The notes under the pieces are model-generated. The model was not told the origin of the DNA. It did no database searches and saw only the letters and a list, made by a program, of their open reading frames with translations. The translations under genes and the position numbers were made by a program. Of a DNA stretch of 64,000 nucleotides, positions 1 to 11,473 are shown piece after piece. Source of the DNA: Amblyornis subalaris (taxonomy: Eukaryota; Chordata; Aves; Passeriformes; Ptilonorhynchidae); NCBI GenBank assembly GCA_018881555.1, contig JACAXG010000075.1:1432830-1496829 (forward strand), read 5' to 3'. The number at the start of each line of letters is the position of its first letter. Within the stretch, counting starts at the first letter, position 1.

Positions 1-1660
1 AAAGCTGTAGAAGGTGGCATTGGTGAGAGAAGAATGTGGCTTACAACTTGCAGGGTTTTCAGTGCCAGTCCTACAAGGATGGGACTTAATTTTACCACCA
101 ACTAGTCAAAAATTACAGTCCCATTATCTCACTAAGAAAGAGACAAACGTGCTCTCCATCCTGGAGACACACAGGGCTTGTACATTTTCATTTGCACCAG
201 AAATGAAGTTTTGCTGGATAGTGTATGAATTACTTCAGTCTTTCTTTTGTGGTGAATCTTTTTTTTTTTTCCTTTTTTAAGACTTGGCATAGAATGGGAT
301 GAAAGTCAAATTTGTTTCTCTATAACTTGCCTTAGTGGGAGTATTAGAAATGGGAAACTGTCTTTGAGGAACAGCTCATTCCAAGGACAAAAAGGCATAT
401 GGCAATACTAGAAAACTTGTGATGAATGGGTTTTGGGAAGTACTTCATAACTAAACTATTGGATACCTCTTACCTTAAAGTGTTAGTATTTCTGGTCATT
501 TTTCCCCTTACATTTCATTGCAGAATGCTGATATTTGACAGTTCGTTTTGTTTCCTTCCTGCCTTTGCCGCAGTGAAGAATCTTCTCTCCAGATATACCC
601 AGTATGGGTTTGATTTTATGGAATTGTGGTATCGTGTTTTTACCTGCAGGAGCTGTCCTGTGATGTAATTCCTTGCTGGCAGCTTGGCAGTGCTGTCAGT
701 GTGCCTGGATCAGCTGGCAGTGCCCATGGGGACAGGCTGTTCTGGGACCAGGGTCTGGATAATTCCAGAGCGTTGCTGTGTCTTATTTCACAGGCAGGAA
801 TAGCTGTGCAATAGAGATTTGTCCAGGGTTAGGAATTTTGCCTAAATGGCATGGAAGAGACAGCTGTGTGTCAAGCAAGGAGTCACAGATGCTTGAAAAT
901 TTAAAATTTTAAGGACTTTTTCTCAGTATCTGAAAGTCTTTATGTGTCATTTTAGATAGGACAGAGTTTATTTTGTGGTTAGTAAAACTGACTTGAGAGT
1001 TTGAGTAAATCCTTTGGAGTCAACAGATGAGTAGCAAACAGATCTTCATCTGCTGAGCAACACATCCCTGTTGTTCTCTCCTGGGGATGTGTTCCTCCTG
1101 GATTGCAAAAAGTGGACACTTAATTTTGATGAATCTTTTGATCCTGTGATTCCAAGTTTGTTTCTTGTCTAAAGAGCTCGCTGACTTTTGATCTGATTCC
1201 TCCCAGCAAGGTGAACAAAAGGATTTGGCTGGGGTTTGTGTGCAGATGGGAGTTCAAGGAATGAAGCATTTGTTAGCCCCCATTGCATTCTTCCCTGGCA
1301 AGTGCCTGGAGAGAGAATTACTGGAGAGTTTCAGATCCAAGAAATGGAACACCTCTCTCTTATCAATTTGTGGGTTTGAAAGCTCTAAGGAGGCATTTGG
1401 CATGTTCAAATCACGGAGAAACAAGAGTTACAGGGTGATGGAGTTTTGGTGTCTGCTCCCTCAAGGAGCCTCCTCCGCCTTTTCCCCGTGCTCCCGAGGA
1501 GGTCTGACAAACCTCCTGGAAAAGGGAAGGCAGCTGCCGTGCTCCGTGGGCTCCAGATGGTGCACAGACGTTCCTGTTGGGAACAGCATTTCACTGCTTC
1601 CCGAGGCCACCGTGTCCCTGTGCTGCTCCCAGCGACCCCCCAGGGGCAGAGCCCTCGGTG

Positions 1661-1806
1661 TTCCCGTGCTGGGACCAGCCTCAGCTCCTGGCTGGCTCCC
1701 AGTTTGTTCCTGTGCTGGGACCAGCCTCAGCTCCTGGCTGGCCCCCAGTTTGTTCCCATGCTAGGACCAGCCTCCCCTCCTGGCTGGCTCCCAGTTTGCT
1801 GCCCTG
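1661..1806. repeat. 46-bp minisatellite, about 3 copies
   Basis: Unit starts (CTGGGACCAG or CTAGGACCAG) fall at 1669, 1715 and 1761, giving an exact 46-bp period. The copies differ by a few substitutions. The array is GC-rich with CTGGCTGG motifs. Because 46 is not a multiple of 3, the open frames through it encode shifted versions of the same peptide, which is why three overlapping ORFs appear here. It lies in a PPM1D intron and no coding role is supported. Confidence 0.9.
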
Positions 1807-3882
1807 CCTGGCCCTGCTCCTAGAGCCTCTCCCAGTGGAGTAAGGACTGTCAGGGCTGACATGTCCTGGTCACCAGTCAGTCCCACTCAGATCTGCTCTG
1901 TGACTCCTCCTGCTCAGTCCAAACTCTGCTGTTGTTCTTGACAGAAATCCTTCTGGCCAGATCAATGCCGTTGATATATCCCCTTTCCTGTTCTGATTGT
2001 CAGAAGTGCCCTTCTGCCCTAAAACAAGCATTTCTGGTATGCACAGTGGCTGTATTTAAGCATTTAAATAATGCTTAATTTATTTATAGCCCCATGACAA
2101 GTCAGAAATATTTGGGCTTTGTGCTCTGTAAAGCATCTGTAAGCTGCTTTAGTGTACACAGCAGGTTTCTGTGTCTTCTAATGAAATATTTCAAGCTGTA
2201 GCAGAGTTCTGTATTTTCACAGCTAATTCTGCTGACCTTTCCTGGGCAATGAAAACATTATTTTTTATACTAATTTGCCTCATAATAGATACTTATGAAT
2301 TCCATGCAATTCCAGAATTGTTCCTCTCAGGATTTGCTGCCTGTTCTGATCAGAAGGGCATTTTGTTTCCTTAGGGTGTAATCAATTAAGCAAGTTTCCT
2401 GACACCCATAATTCCATGTAACTGTCTATTTTATATGCCTGTCCCTAAAACAGGTGTGAGGAAACTCAAATTATTTGAATTTCCTTCTGCAAATGGCTGG
2501 ATGCTGTTTCTGGGATGGAAGCACAAAGCTCTGAGTGTGCCAGGTGATGAGTGTTTTTTTCCCAGAAAAAAATGGAAGCAAAGATGCCAATTTTGAAGCA
2601 CAATGTGGCTGTGTGTGTAACTTGTGAGGATGGTGCACTAAGTAGGGGTAGCAGAGACAAGCTACAGGCTGAGCTCTGAGTTTCTCATGGTGTGACTTGA
2701 AACGAGAAGCAAGTGTAGAAACAAGTGAACATTTGAGGTGATTAATGGCAGAAATGGGGCTTTTAAGGGGTTTCTTAAATCATGTGGGATCTCTTGTTGG
2801 TAAATTAGCTCTAAATCTAGTAAATATTTTATAGACTTTTCCCCCCCTCCTTCTCCTCTTTTCTTGGGAACTACTGCAGGGCCAAGGCTGGGAGTGGGCC
2901 CTGTAGTGAGGGATTGCCTGGCACTGTTGGAGCTGTTTGGGAGGTGTTTGAATGAATGAATGATGAAACCTGATCCAGGAGCCCGTTAGTTCAACCACTC
3001 ACTCGTGTGGGAACATGAACTGTCCTTTCCCTGGGTTTTCATGTAGGAGTATAATAGGCTCACCCCTGTATTTTAGGTGGAGCAGCCGCCTCCATACAGG
3101 TTTGACTTTTCCTAAGAACAGGAATTTCCTGCTGCCCTCTAGGAGGAGTCCTGTACCAGAACAGGGAATCCATGTGTAGCTGCTGCAGGAATCTTTGACA
3201 GGGATAGGGAAGCTGTTTTGCAGAGCAATTGCTGGATGGCAGAATTGTTTTGTGAAGCTCTCTAAATGCACAAACCATGAAATCCTGGAGAAGAGGCTAT
3301 GGCTGACCTCAAATGATCTAAGGAAATTCCTGTATAAGGTTTTAGGGGTTTTTACATGCATGTAACTATTTTTTTTTCATTACCAAATAGAATGGGCACA
3401 GCTGCCACTCAGTTTTTCCTTCCTGCTCCATCACAGGCCCCACCATGAAGATCAATCACATGGAATTGCAGAAGCTACTAAGTTGTATTTAAGTACTGCA
3501 CAGCAATTTCCAGCTTCTGTTGATAATTGCTTTTCTGTTTTATCTCTATAAAACCAGACAAACCTGAGGTGCATTTGGAATTCTTTTCTTGTCCTAGGGG
3601 TAGCCGACTGTGGCTTGTATAACTTTCCTCAGCCCTGAGACAAAATAGATAAATGTGCTTTGCTCTGGGGATCTGTGTGTTATACACATCATGTTGAGGG
3701 CACCTGTGGCTCCTTGTGGAGAAAAGCTTTGATTTAAAAAGCTCTGGGATTAATCAAACTGGGTTTTTGTTCCGGACCGGCTTGCAAAAGTAACATTTTC
3801 TTTCCTCTATTAAAACCAAAAGCTATTTTTATATGCAAAACAGCATCTCCAGAAACAGAAATGAAAGGCTTGATTTATGTGA

Positions 3883-3901
3883 TTTTTTTTTTTTTTTTTT
3901 T
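3883..3901. repeat. Poly(T) run of 19
   Basis: An uninterrupted run of 19 T lies inside the PPM1D intron. It may be the reverse-strand poly(A) tail of an old retroposed sequence or a simple homopolymer. No flanking target-site duplication was recognised. Confidence 0.85.
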
Positions 3902-5029
3902 CCTGGACATGCTTTTGCTCTAAGAAGGCTTTGGGCTTAATCCAATCCAGCCCACTTATGTGGTGGGTGTTTTTGTTTGTAACTTCAATTACTTCCCTGG
4001 CAGCAGTTGACTTGCAAGTAGTTGTATTTTAAAAGGTAACAGTAAGCAGATCAGAGAGACTGCATAGTTTGATATATTCTTATAGGCAGCTAAATTACTT
4101 TCCTGCTCCTTTAGTATCTGATTTCAAACATCTATTTCACTTTGTGAGCTGCAGTGTCATTTTTGTGCAGATCTCTGTATATTATTCTGGTTTGAGCCAG
4201 GACTAAGAAACAGGTAGGATTTTTCTGGAAGATATGGAAGGACCTACGTTAATAACATTTTTTTTTGGTTTGGAAAAGAAATATGCAAACCTCACAGTGA
4301 AAGAAGTATTCCCAGGGTGTAAGTATTTAAGGAACAAGATTGTCAAGAGTTCGGTAAATGTTTGGGTTTTAATTCAGAGCAAAAATAGTCTGGGAGCCTG
4401 GCATTCCAGTCCTGTAACACCAGCCCTTGGCACACCCCAGCACCACGGGATCCCAGCTTCCCAGGCTGCCAGAGGGTCACTTCTCTGTCCACTTGCTTTG
4501 GAACTGAATTAAAGACTTCAGAGCACTTGGAAATGCTTCGGGGAAAGTGTGCTCTGCTTTCTGGCTGCTCTCCTCTCCCTGTTTCCCTGCCCAGAGTGGT
4601 GACAGAGGCTGCCACGGGGAGTAACTCTCCATGCTGGGTGTACTCCTGGGCTGGTGGGGATGCTGGGCAGCGAGGGCACACAGCTCACGTTGGCATCTGA
4701 GCCGGGCAGCAGCTCCACGAAGCTTTGCCTTAGTCTGGGGAGCTCTGCCCTTCAGGGAAAAAATAAATGATAAAATTAATGTCTGTCACCCTGCGAGGTG
4801 GGTTGGCCTTGCAGGCTCAGAGTGGGAGGATCTGTGAGTCACTCTGCGCCCTTCAGCAAGTTTATAATCCTTGGAGTCGTCCTCAGAAGCACTGTGATAT
4901 TCCCAGTTATCCCTGTGAGGAGCCTTCTTCCTGTGGGAGAAGATCCCCTGAAATCAGTGAGATGATTACTTGGCTGTTTCCTCGGGAAGGGCAGCAGATG
5001 GACATGATGATACGAATGTAGAAAACCCA

Positions 5030-5470
5030 GATTAATGAACGTCAGGTTATTTTTATCATCCAGCACAGTATTTTTAATTAAAAACTGATTCAGCTAATAA
5101 CATTTGTCGTTCTTCCTCTGTGAGTACGAGCAAACTGGCAAATGGAAGTGTAAAAATATTGTGTTGGAAATTGACGCTGCTCTTGTTTATTTTACCTGCT
5201 GTGGCCGCGACAGAATGATGTGAGAAGCTCTTGAGTGCAGGAAGACTTTCCGTGGCAATTCCCATCCAATAATTGCTGTGCTGGAGCTCAGCTCTCGTGT
5301 TACAGTATTTATTTTGATCTCGTTGCCAGCTGGCTTTGTTGGGAGCCTGTGGCAGCCGAGTGCACCTCTGTAGGAGCAGGCTTGGCTTTTAATTAGCACT
5401 CATTAGCAGCATGTGCTTGTGGGGCTGCTGCTGCAGCCTGGGAGAATTGGGCCTTTAATGAGCATGGACC
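5030..5470. promoter_or_regulatory. Candidate conserved noncoding element in PPM1D intron
   Basis: The block is rich in homeodomain-type cores: AGATTAATG near 5030, TTTAATTAAAA near 5074, and TTTTAATTAGCACTCATTAG near 5390. These are interspersed with intact CpG dinucleotides (for example GGCCGCGAC near 5204) in an otherwise CpG-poor intron. No open frame suggests an exon. The call rests only on composition and motif clustering, so it is an inference. Confidence 0.25.
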
Positions 5471-6762
5471 ATCCCTGCTTGCTGCGGTGGAGTGCAGTAA
5501 TTGAGTTGAAGTATTCCCTTTCCTGATTCTGGAAAAATCTTTTCAACTGGTTGATAGCTTAAGGCAAAGCTAATGGAGGGAAGGAGGAAGACAAAAAGCT
5601 TATTTATTGTCTTTAAAAGGGTGGTGATGGGTGTGGAAAAAGCTCCAGGCTTTGTCCAGCAAAAAGCAGAGCCCGACAAAACTCTTGAGTTTTTGAGCTT
5701 CTGTTTGCTGTTCAGCTCTGACATTTTAATTAATTTCTGCTTTTAAAGCTGTGTGTTCTGCACAGAAAAAATGTAGCCAGTGCAAGTAATAATAATTGTT
5801 GCTTATCACTACAGGAAGCTTTTTGTGAACATGGAAATAAATGAAAACAATAGGTGTTAGGGCAAATTATTACCATTCTTGATTTGAAGGTCTAGCCTTA
5901 CAATAGGTTTTTAATTTTTCATGTATACTGCATAAATAAAACGGAAATAAACTGATATGGAAATGCATTTTTCTGACGGTTTTTCCTTGAGGATGGTTTG
6001 GAGTTAGCCCTTGAATGAGTGGATGATTTGACTCAGATGTGGTTTCAGCTTTGTTTTTGGTGAGGTGACCCCAAGCTCATTCACACAGCGAGACAGATTT
6101 AAAAATAGAAACGTTCCCTGCATGAGGCCATCCTAGGGAGAGGCTTGAGCTCTCATTTTCTGCCTTCCTGCTGGAGCTCAGGCAGTACCCGTGTTCCTGT
6201 GGCTTCTCTCCAACTCCAAACCTTGGCACAGGGTGTTCAGCTGGAGAGAGGCTCTAACCCTGTGTGGCTTTGCAAGCGATGCTCATGCTGTGGGAGGAAA
6301 AGGAAAGGGAAGGAGAATTTAACAGGGAAAAGGCTTCAGTCTCCTCCTTTGCCTTTTCCTTTATCCCATTCCTGTGGCACCTGCACACACAAATATTTGC
6401 ACATTTGGTGTGGGATCAACAAAGTAAGGTTTTACTTCTGTTTAAGGGGAACTTCAACTCAGGTTTTAGTTGGGATAGTGGTTGAGGTTTCACCATTTTC
6501 CAGGGATTAATCTGTTCCATTTCTCCTTTTTCTGTAAATAGTGTTTTAAGAGAGTAGAAGATCTCTGCGTACAGCTTGGTTTGAATGTGGTTTAGTTTAA
6601 CTTGCTACATGAAATATGATTAGAAGGTGACAGGAGCTGAACAGTAACTGGGCTCAAGTAACTAGTGGTGATGGTTTTCCTGGGAACATTTTTCTGTGTT
6701 TTCCAAGACTGAGATTTTTCCTGTGTTACATAACAATCCAACCCCATTTTCTGCTTTGCCAG

Positions 6763-6953
6763 GTGACCTTTGGAGCTACGACTTCTACAGTGGCGAATTT
6801 GTCGTGTCCCCTGAGCCTGACACCAGCGTGCACACCATCGACCCCCAGAAGCACAAGTACATCATCCTTGGCAGTGACGGGCTCTGGAACATGATCCCAC
6901 CTCAGGATGCCATCTCCATGTGCCAGGATCACGAGGAGAAGAAGTACTTCATG
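6763..6953 (+). CDS. PPM1D: PPM1D exon 4 (PP2C catalytic core, SDGLW motif)
   Basis: The exon is bounded by CCAG at 6759-6762 and the donor GTGAGA at 6954. It completes a split Gly codon and adds 63 codons, beginning [19 protein letters not shown] and ending EEKKYFM. It carries the PP2C motif GSDGLWN; the Asp codon at 6876-6878 is the metal-coordinating residue of that motif in this family. It is nearly identical to the human exon: Tyr for Phe after SYDF, Ile for Leu in VHTIDPQ, and Phe for Leu in KYFM. The frame stays open into the intron to 7025, but the donor and the perfect join to exon 5 fix the end. The exon is numbered by comparison with the six-exon human gene. Confidence 0.96.
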
Positions 6954-7646
6954 GTGAGAGCAGTGACTATAAGTCATTGTGGAAATTTAGTACTTGTTAC
7001 CTCTAAAAATTGCTCAGTCTGGTAGGGATGAAAAGTACCCCACTAAGTTGTTGGTGTTTAGGTGTAGTGATGGTTTTGCCACAAACGAAAATTTGTTACA
7101 ATGTGGTTGATGTCAAATACCACATCTGTGAACATAGTTTAAATTACTTGCTTGGTGTTTTGGGGAAATTTGACTAGCAGGGTAATGTGAGTAATAAAGG
7201 AGATAATATGTTCCTTCTCTAAGGAAGTTATACCAAATGCTGTCTGTACATTAAATTTATTTCACATTAAGGTGCATGTTACAATGCAGACTGTTTAGAC
7301 TGAATTGAATTATTCTCTGATTTATTTACAAAACAGTTGAGAATTTATATCGGAGCATCAGAGCGTAAACACTCTGTAACCCCCACGAGGGACTTTGGAA
7401 GGCCTGTAGGTTGTGTTACGACCTATTACAAGCTATTGATGTGTTTAAAGCACTGTATGTATGTGATCGGACCACAACCTGATTTAAAGGTATATTTTGT
7501 TGAGAAGGAAGAGGTGTTTCAGTTTGTATCTCCGAATGGAGGCGCTGTGGGAGGCGGTTTATAGGAGCGTGCGTCGCGGGCTGTGTCGCAGGAGGCGCCC
7601 TGCGGTGGCTCTCCCTGTGTGACGCCGTGTCCCCTGGTGTCCGCAG
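6954..7646 (+). other. PPM1D: PPM1D intron 4
   Basis: This 693-bp intron runs from GTGAGA to CCGCAG. The left part is AT-rich. From about 7530 it becomes GC-rich with many CpGs, and that composition continues into exon 5. A 75-codon frame at 7337-7564 resembles no PPM1D isoform I know and is probably chance. No repeat or RNA gene is seen. Confidence 0.85.
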
Positions 7647-7886
7647 GGCGAGCCGCGGCAGTCGTGCGCTCGGATGCTGGTGGGCAGGGCCCTGGGCCGC
7701 TGGAGGCAGCGCATGCTGCGGGCGGACAACACGAGCGCCATCGTCATCTGCATCGCCCCGCTGCGGGAGCGCGGCCGCTGGGACGGCGACGAGGAGCTGG
7801 TGCTCAACCTGGCCGAGGGGCCCAGCTACAGCAGCCCCGACGCGAGCGGCCTGACCCCCTCCCGCTGCGGCACTCCCCCGCTCAAG
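7647..7886 (+). CDS. PPM1D: PPM1D exon 5 (end of phosphatase domain, DNTS motif)
   Basis: The exon has 240 bp and 80 codons, phase 0 at both ends, between CCGCAG (7641-7646) and the donor GTAAGG at 7887. It starts [19 protein letters not shown] and includes [13 protein letters not shown]. The Asp-Asn pair at 7725-7730 is the last metal-binding motif of PP2C enzymes. After the core strand the loop [20 protein letters not shown] differs clearly from the acidic/Asn-rich human loop, and it is very GC-rich with many CpGs. The end [11 protein letters not shown] keeps the Ser/Thr-Pro-rich hinge seen in mammals. Length and junctions match the human exon. Confidence 0.96.
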
Positions 7887-10800
7887 GTAAGGGCTCGGGG
7901 CGCTCCCCTGCTCCGCCTTCCCCCAGCAGTGGTGCAGTCACACCGTTGTCTTGTGCTCGGTGATCCTCGCGGGTCTCTTCCAGCTCAGGATATTCTTTGA
8001 AAGCTACATTTGTAGTACAGGAACTTAACATATCCTCCCTACTTCCATGTGCAAAGCTTTGGAGGAATGGACCAACTTCTAACAATGTTTCTTAAAGGAC
8101 TTTGGAGCACCAAAGGCAGAATGTTAATGTATGAATTTTCAGAATTGCTGCTGGCTGTTTATTGGTAGGCGTTGATCTGTGCTCCCTTCCTAATGTGGAA
8201 GAAATTATTACTGGAAATTCATACACCTTGAAATGCACTATTTCTTAATAGTAAGTTTTCTGAGATTCCCTCCAAGGCAGCCTATTGAGAGAGAGGAACA
8301 AGGCTGGGGATCAGAGGTTTTAGAAAGAAAAAGCCCAACACATCCCCTTAGAGATTAAGGCTGGGCTGCAGTTACTCCTCCTGCCTTGCCAGGTGTTTGT
8401 GTAGCTTGCCCAGCCCAGGGATTGCAGATTGTGAAGGTGTTCCTCACTGGGGGTGCTTTGCTTTGGGTTTGTTTGGTTGTGGTGGTGTTGGGCTTTTATT
8501 TTATTTTTTAAGGTTAATTTGTTCCAACACATGTTGTCGTAAAGAACATTTTCTTTCTTTATTGGGAGATCTCATTATCTTCCTTTGGTTGATTTAATGC
8601 TCTTTGTTAGAGGGAGAGACATTATAACATAAGGTCTTTCTGGAGGCTGGAGGTTTGAACTGTTAACATAAAGCAGAGCTCTTCAGAGGGTTTTTGTTTT
8701 GTTGTTTTGTGGCTTCCCCCCCCCCTCTAAGAAGTGGAGTGTAGTTATGAGTGGATGTTTGTTTCAGTAATTACCAGCTGCTCCTGATTTAAGTCAGTGT
8801 CCTTTGATGTTCTGCAGTATCTTCAGATAATTGTCCTTTGGGCAAAGGAAAAGAAAGCAGAAATTAGAAAGGGAGTTTTGAACATCCCCTTGGGAGAAAC
8901 AAGCTGCTAATAAAACGGCAAGCTTCAACTTTGTCTCCTCCCTTTCCATCTAGTGGAGCAAAATCCATGAAAAGAGCTTAAAACCTAGCAAAATCTTGAA
9001 AAAGAATATATTTAAATTTGAAAATTCTGCATTTAAAGTCCCAAAATCTTAAATTACACCTCTTGTTTTGTGTATGATTTATTGTCAGTAATCATTTGGT
9101 AAATGTCGAGCTGTGCTGTTGGCTGCAAAGTATCCAGAAGTAGCAGTTCTGGATAAGGACTTAGGGAAAATAAATGTTTTCCTTCTCCATCTGAGTATAT
9201 TCAGTGAACTGTGATGTGTGAACCTTGATAATTGAAGCAGGTGGTGAGAGATTCAGGCAATGCCCTCATTCCATGATCCTTTGGGATCCCAGTGATATGG
9301 GCAACATCATAGGAGGGAAAAGCCCTATTTTGTTGGTCACAGAAAAGAAAATATGGCAATAGATGACAACATCCATGTGCCAAACAATCCATAAATACTG
9401 ATCCATAAACCTGCAGGTAGAAGTATGATGCCATTTAGGTTGGTAATGATCTTCTTACAAAATTACTGTTGAATTTTACTGGAAAGGGACCATCAGAATT
9501 TCTGTGAAGAAACCAGGGATGGCCTTGATTCCTGACAGCTGCCACCTGCCAAAACAATTAATTCGGAAATAGATGGAGACTAAAGTTTCTTAATTAAACA
9601 GAAGTATTTCTTAATTGCTTATCCTTCTGGCAGCAATTACTAATACCAAATTAATTCCAGTATTCCTGAGGCCAGTGATAAAGATTGATTGGATTGTTGA
9701 GAAATGTTTGATAAGTACTTGAGCAGTGCTGGAACTAATCGTGAATGTGAACTGGAGTTGTTCTGGGTTGTGGCTTCAAAAGCATCTGTTTATTCACCTG
9801 AGATGTTGCACTGACTCATTCAGCTGTGTGTGTGCATTTCAGTTTTCAGCACATGATTTTCTTAAAATAATAACTCTGATTTGCCTTCCACTGCGGGTGT
9901 GTAATGTGGCCTTGAAATTTACTTTTGAAGGACTCACCGAGTAATCAGGGATTTCTTCACAATTAAATCTTTAATAAGGTCAGAATTCCTATCTTCAGGG
10001 CACTGCATAAACACTAATTTTCATAATCCCTTTGTGGATGGTGAGAGCAAGTGTTGTCCCCATTTTCCTGTTGGTAAAACTGAGAATGAGGCAAAAACAC
10101 TTCTCAGAGGCTGCACAAGAGATGAGGGTCAGAGTTCAGGAAGTCCTGGTTCTCAGGACATCCCTGTGACTGTGCTTCCCGGGGAGGGGCTGGATGTGCT
10201 GTGAGGGATGGAGCTGGAGGAATCCATAGGCAATAAAACGTTACTTTGCATAGCAAACAGTGACTATTTTTAGCGTGGCTTTGTGTGACACTGCACAGGG
10301 CACCTGTGATGTGGAGTTTGTCCATCTCCTGATAACCTGGTTATGCAGTAACTGAGAGTGCTGAATGTAACAAAGGTCAGAAGCCTCTTCCTGCTGTTTG
10401 CCCTGGTAGTGTTTGGCTACCTGGCAATGCGTGAACTCTTCAGAGGGCAATACAGTGCCTGTGTCAGCGTCTGAGGGAGGGAAGTCGTGTCTGTGTGTTG
10501 GAAAACGCTGCTGATGAAAATTGTAGGACAGAGATTACAGGCACTGCTTTTTTCCCTGAATTCCCAGCAGCTGCCTGCAGATCCCTCAGTGTTTAGCAGC
10601 TGCAGTTCACATCCCCAGTCTGAATTTGTTTCCGCCTCTCAACGTGGAGAAAAGATCATTCTGCTTTGGAGTAGGATTTCTCTGCCTTTGATAAGGTTTA
10701 GAGAAGTTCTAAAAGGGTCACTCACTGTCTCCACTTCAAAGGATAATGTCTGTCCCTGGCAGCGTCCAAGGCCAGGCTGGACAGGGCTTGGAGCAATCTG

Positions 10801-10927
10801 GGATAGTGGAAGGTGTCTCTGCCCATGGCAAGGGTTTGGAACTAAGTGATCTTTAAGGTCCTTCCCCAAATCATTCTGTGATTCTATGATTTTATTTATG
10901 CCTAAATATTTTTTCCTTTTCCCTCAG
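7887..10927 (+). other. PPM1D: PPM1D intron 5
   Basis: This 3041-bp intron runs from GTAAGG to CCCTCAG. It is AT-rich with unremarkable content over most of its length. A plus-strand CR1 LINE fragment occupies 10753-10892, ending only 35 bp before exon 6. In mammals an alternative short isoform uses a terminal exon from this intron. I cannot identify an equivalent here. Confidence 0.85.
10753..10892 (+). mobile_element. CR1 LINE 3' fragment, plus orientation
   Basis: The order of elements matches the 3' end of avian CR1: a segment reading CCAAGGCCAGGCTGGACAGG, then GGCTTGGAGCAATCTGGGAT, the GTGGAAGGTGTCTCTGCCC segment, GATCTTTAAGGTCCTTCC, and the terminal ATTCTGTGATTCTATGAT tail. The tail at the right end sets the orientation. 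The copy is strongly 5'-truncated, as usual for CR1, and moderately diverged. It abuts the acceptor region of PPM1D exon 6. Confidence 0.92.
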
Positions 10928-11473
10928 CTCTCAGAAGATGACCCCTGGCCACGACTGAACGCTGCTGAGCCCATTCCTCCCCTTCTGCACAGCAACATGC
11001 TCTCCGAGAAATACCTGGAGCTGCCAAACGAGATTGCCAAAAGCAATTTACCTTCCTCGGGAGGAACCCCGAAGGATTCGGGCCCCCAGGAGGAGAAGTG
11101 CGGCAAAGCCTTGGCTTTGAGGCTCCAGGAATCCTACAGCAACGGTTTGTCGGTGAGCCTCTCCCCTTCCAACTCCGCCAACGCAGGCACGGACCAAAAA
11201 GGCTTCAAGGTGTCCCCTAACGGCCAAACGAAAGCGCAGGATGCGGAGAGGACGCCCCCGGCGAACTTTAAGCGGACATTGGAAGAATCCAACTCGGGCC
11301 CGGCGCTGAAGAAGCCGCGGCGGGGGCCGGGCCGGGGCCCGGGCGAGGGCGCGGCCGCCACCCCGCAGCGCAGGAGCCCGGCCAAGCTGGCCATGCGGCG
11401 CAGCCTGCGCGGGCAGAAGAAGCTCAGCAGTTCCCTGTTCCACCCGCCCAGGAAAGCCGTGTGCGTGTGCTGA
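10928..11473 (+). CDS. PPM1D: PPM1D terminal coding exon 6 (C-terminal tail, NLS, stop)
   Basis: The acceptor is TTTTCCCTCAG (AG at 10926-10927). The exon carries 181 codons and the TGA stop at 11471-11473. It begins LSEDDPWPRLNAAEPIPPLL and ends RKAVCVC, equivalent to the human SLEEDPWPR start and KTVCVC end. Recognisable tail blocks include KALALRLQES, ERTPPANFKRTLEESNSG, the basic nuclear-localisation cluster KKPRR (codons 11309-11323), and a second basic stretch AMRRSLRGQKK. This exon encodes the non-catalytic tail whose truncation stabilises the human protein. Between the basic clusters the sequence has become a GC-rich Gly/Pro/Arg/Ala segment. The exon is intact. Confidence 0.96.
   Translation, partial: LSEDDPWPRLNAAEPIPPLLHSNMLSEKYLELPNEIAKSNLPSSGGTPKDSGPQEEKCGKALALRLQESYSNGLSVSLSPSNSANAGTDQKGFKVSPNGQTKAQDAERTPPANFKRTLEESNSGPALKKPRRGPGRGPGEGAAATPQRRSPAKLAMRRSLRGQKKLSSSLFHPPRKAVCVC

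Larger units (their letters stand above)
1..6762 (+). other. PPM1D: PPM1D intron (3' part), upstream of exon 4
   Basis: This stretch lies upstream of the first recognisable PPM1D exon and ends in a polypyrimidine-rich acceptor with AG at 6761-6762. I read it for the preceding PPM1D exon, which should end with the residues before Gly-Asp-Leu-Trp, and did not see it, so the earlier exons are probably left of the window. It contains a 46-bp minisatellite at 1661-1806, a 19-T run at 3883-3901, and a stretch at about 5030-5470 with several TAATTA/ATTAAT cores that may be regulatory. No other gene is supported. Confidence 0.7.
6763..11473 (+). other. PPM1D: PPM1D gene, last three coding exons
   Basis: PPM1D (Wip1) is a nuclear Mg/Mn-dependent Ser/Thr phosphatase of the PP2C family, induced by p53. 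It dephosphorylates ATM, CHK1/CHK2, p53, gamma-H2AX and p38 and so ends the DNA-damage response. The three exons join in frame (phase 0 at both junctions) to give a partial Gly plus 324 codons. That matches the C-terminal half of the human protein of about 605 residues: the end of the catalytic fold with both metal-binding Asp motifs, then the basic disordered tail ending in Cys-Val-Cys. The last two introns are short (693 and 3041 bp). BCAS3 follows on the same strand, as in human. The identification rests on recalled family sequence and is very secure. Confidence 0.97.

Noticed and set aside
7337..7564. Possible alternative PPM1D exon in intron 4
   Set aside because: A 75-codon open frame, but no homology to PPM1D isoforms and no suitable acceptor-donor pair that keeps the frame into exon 5.
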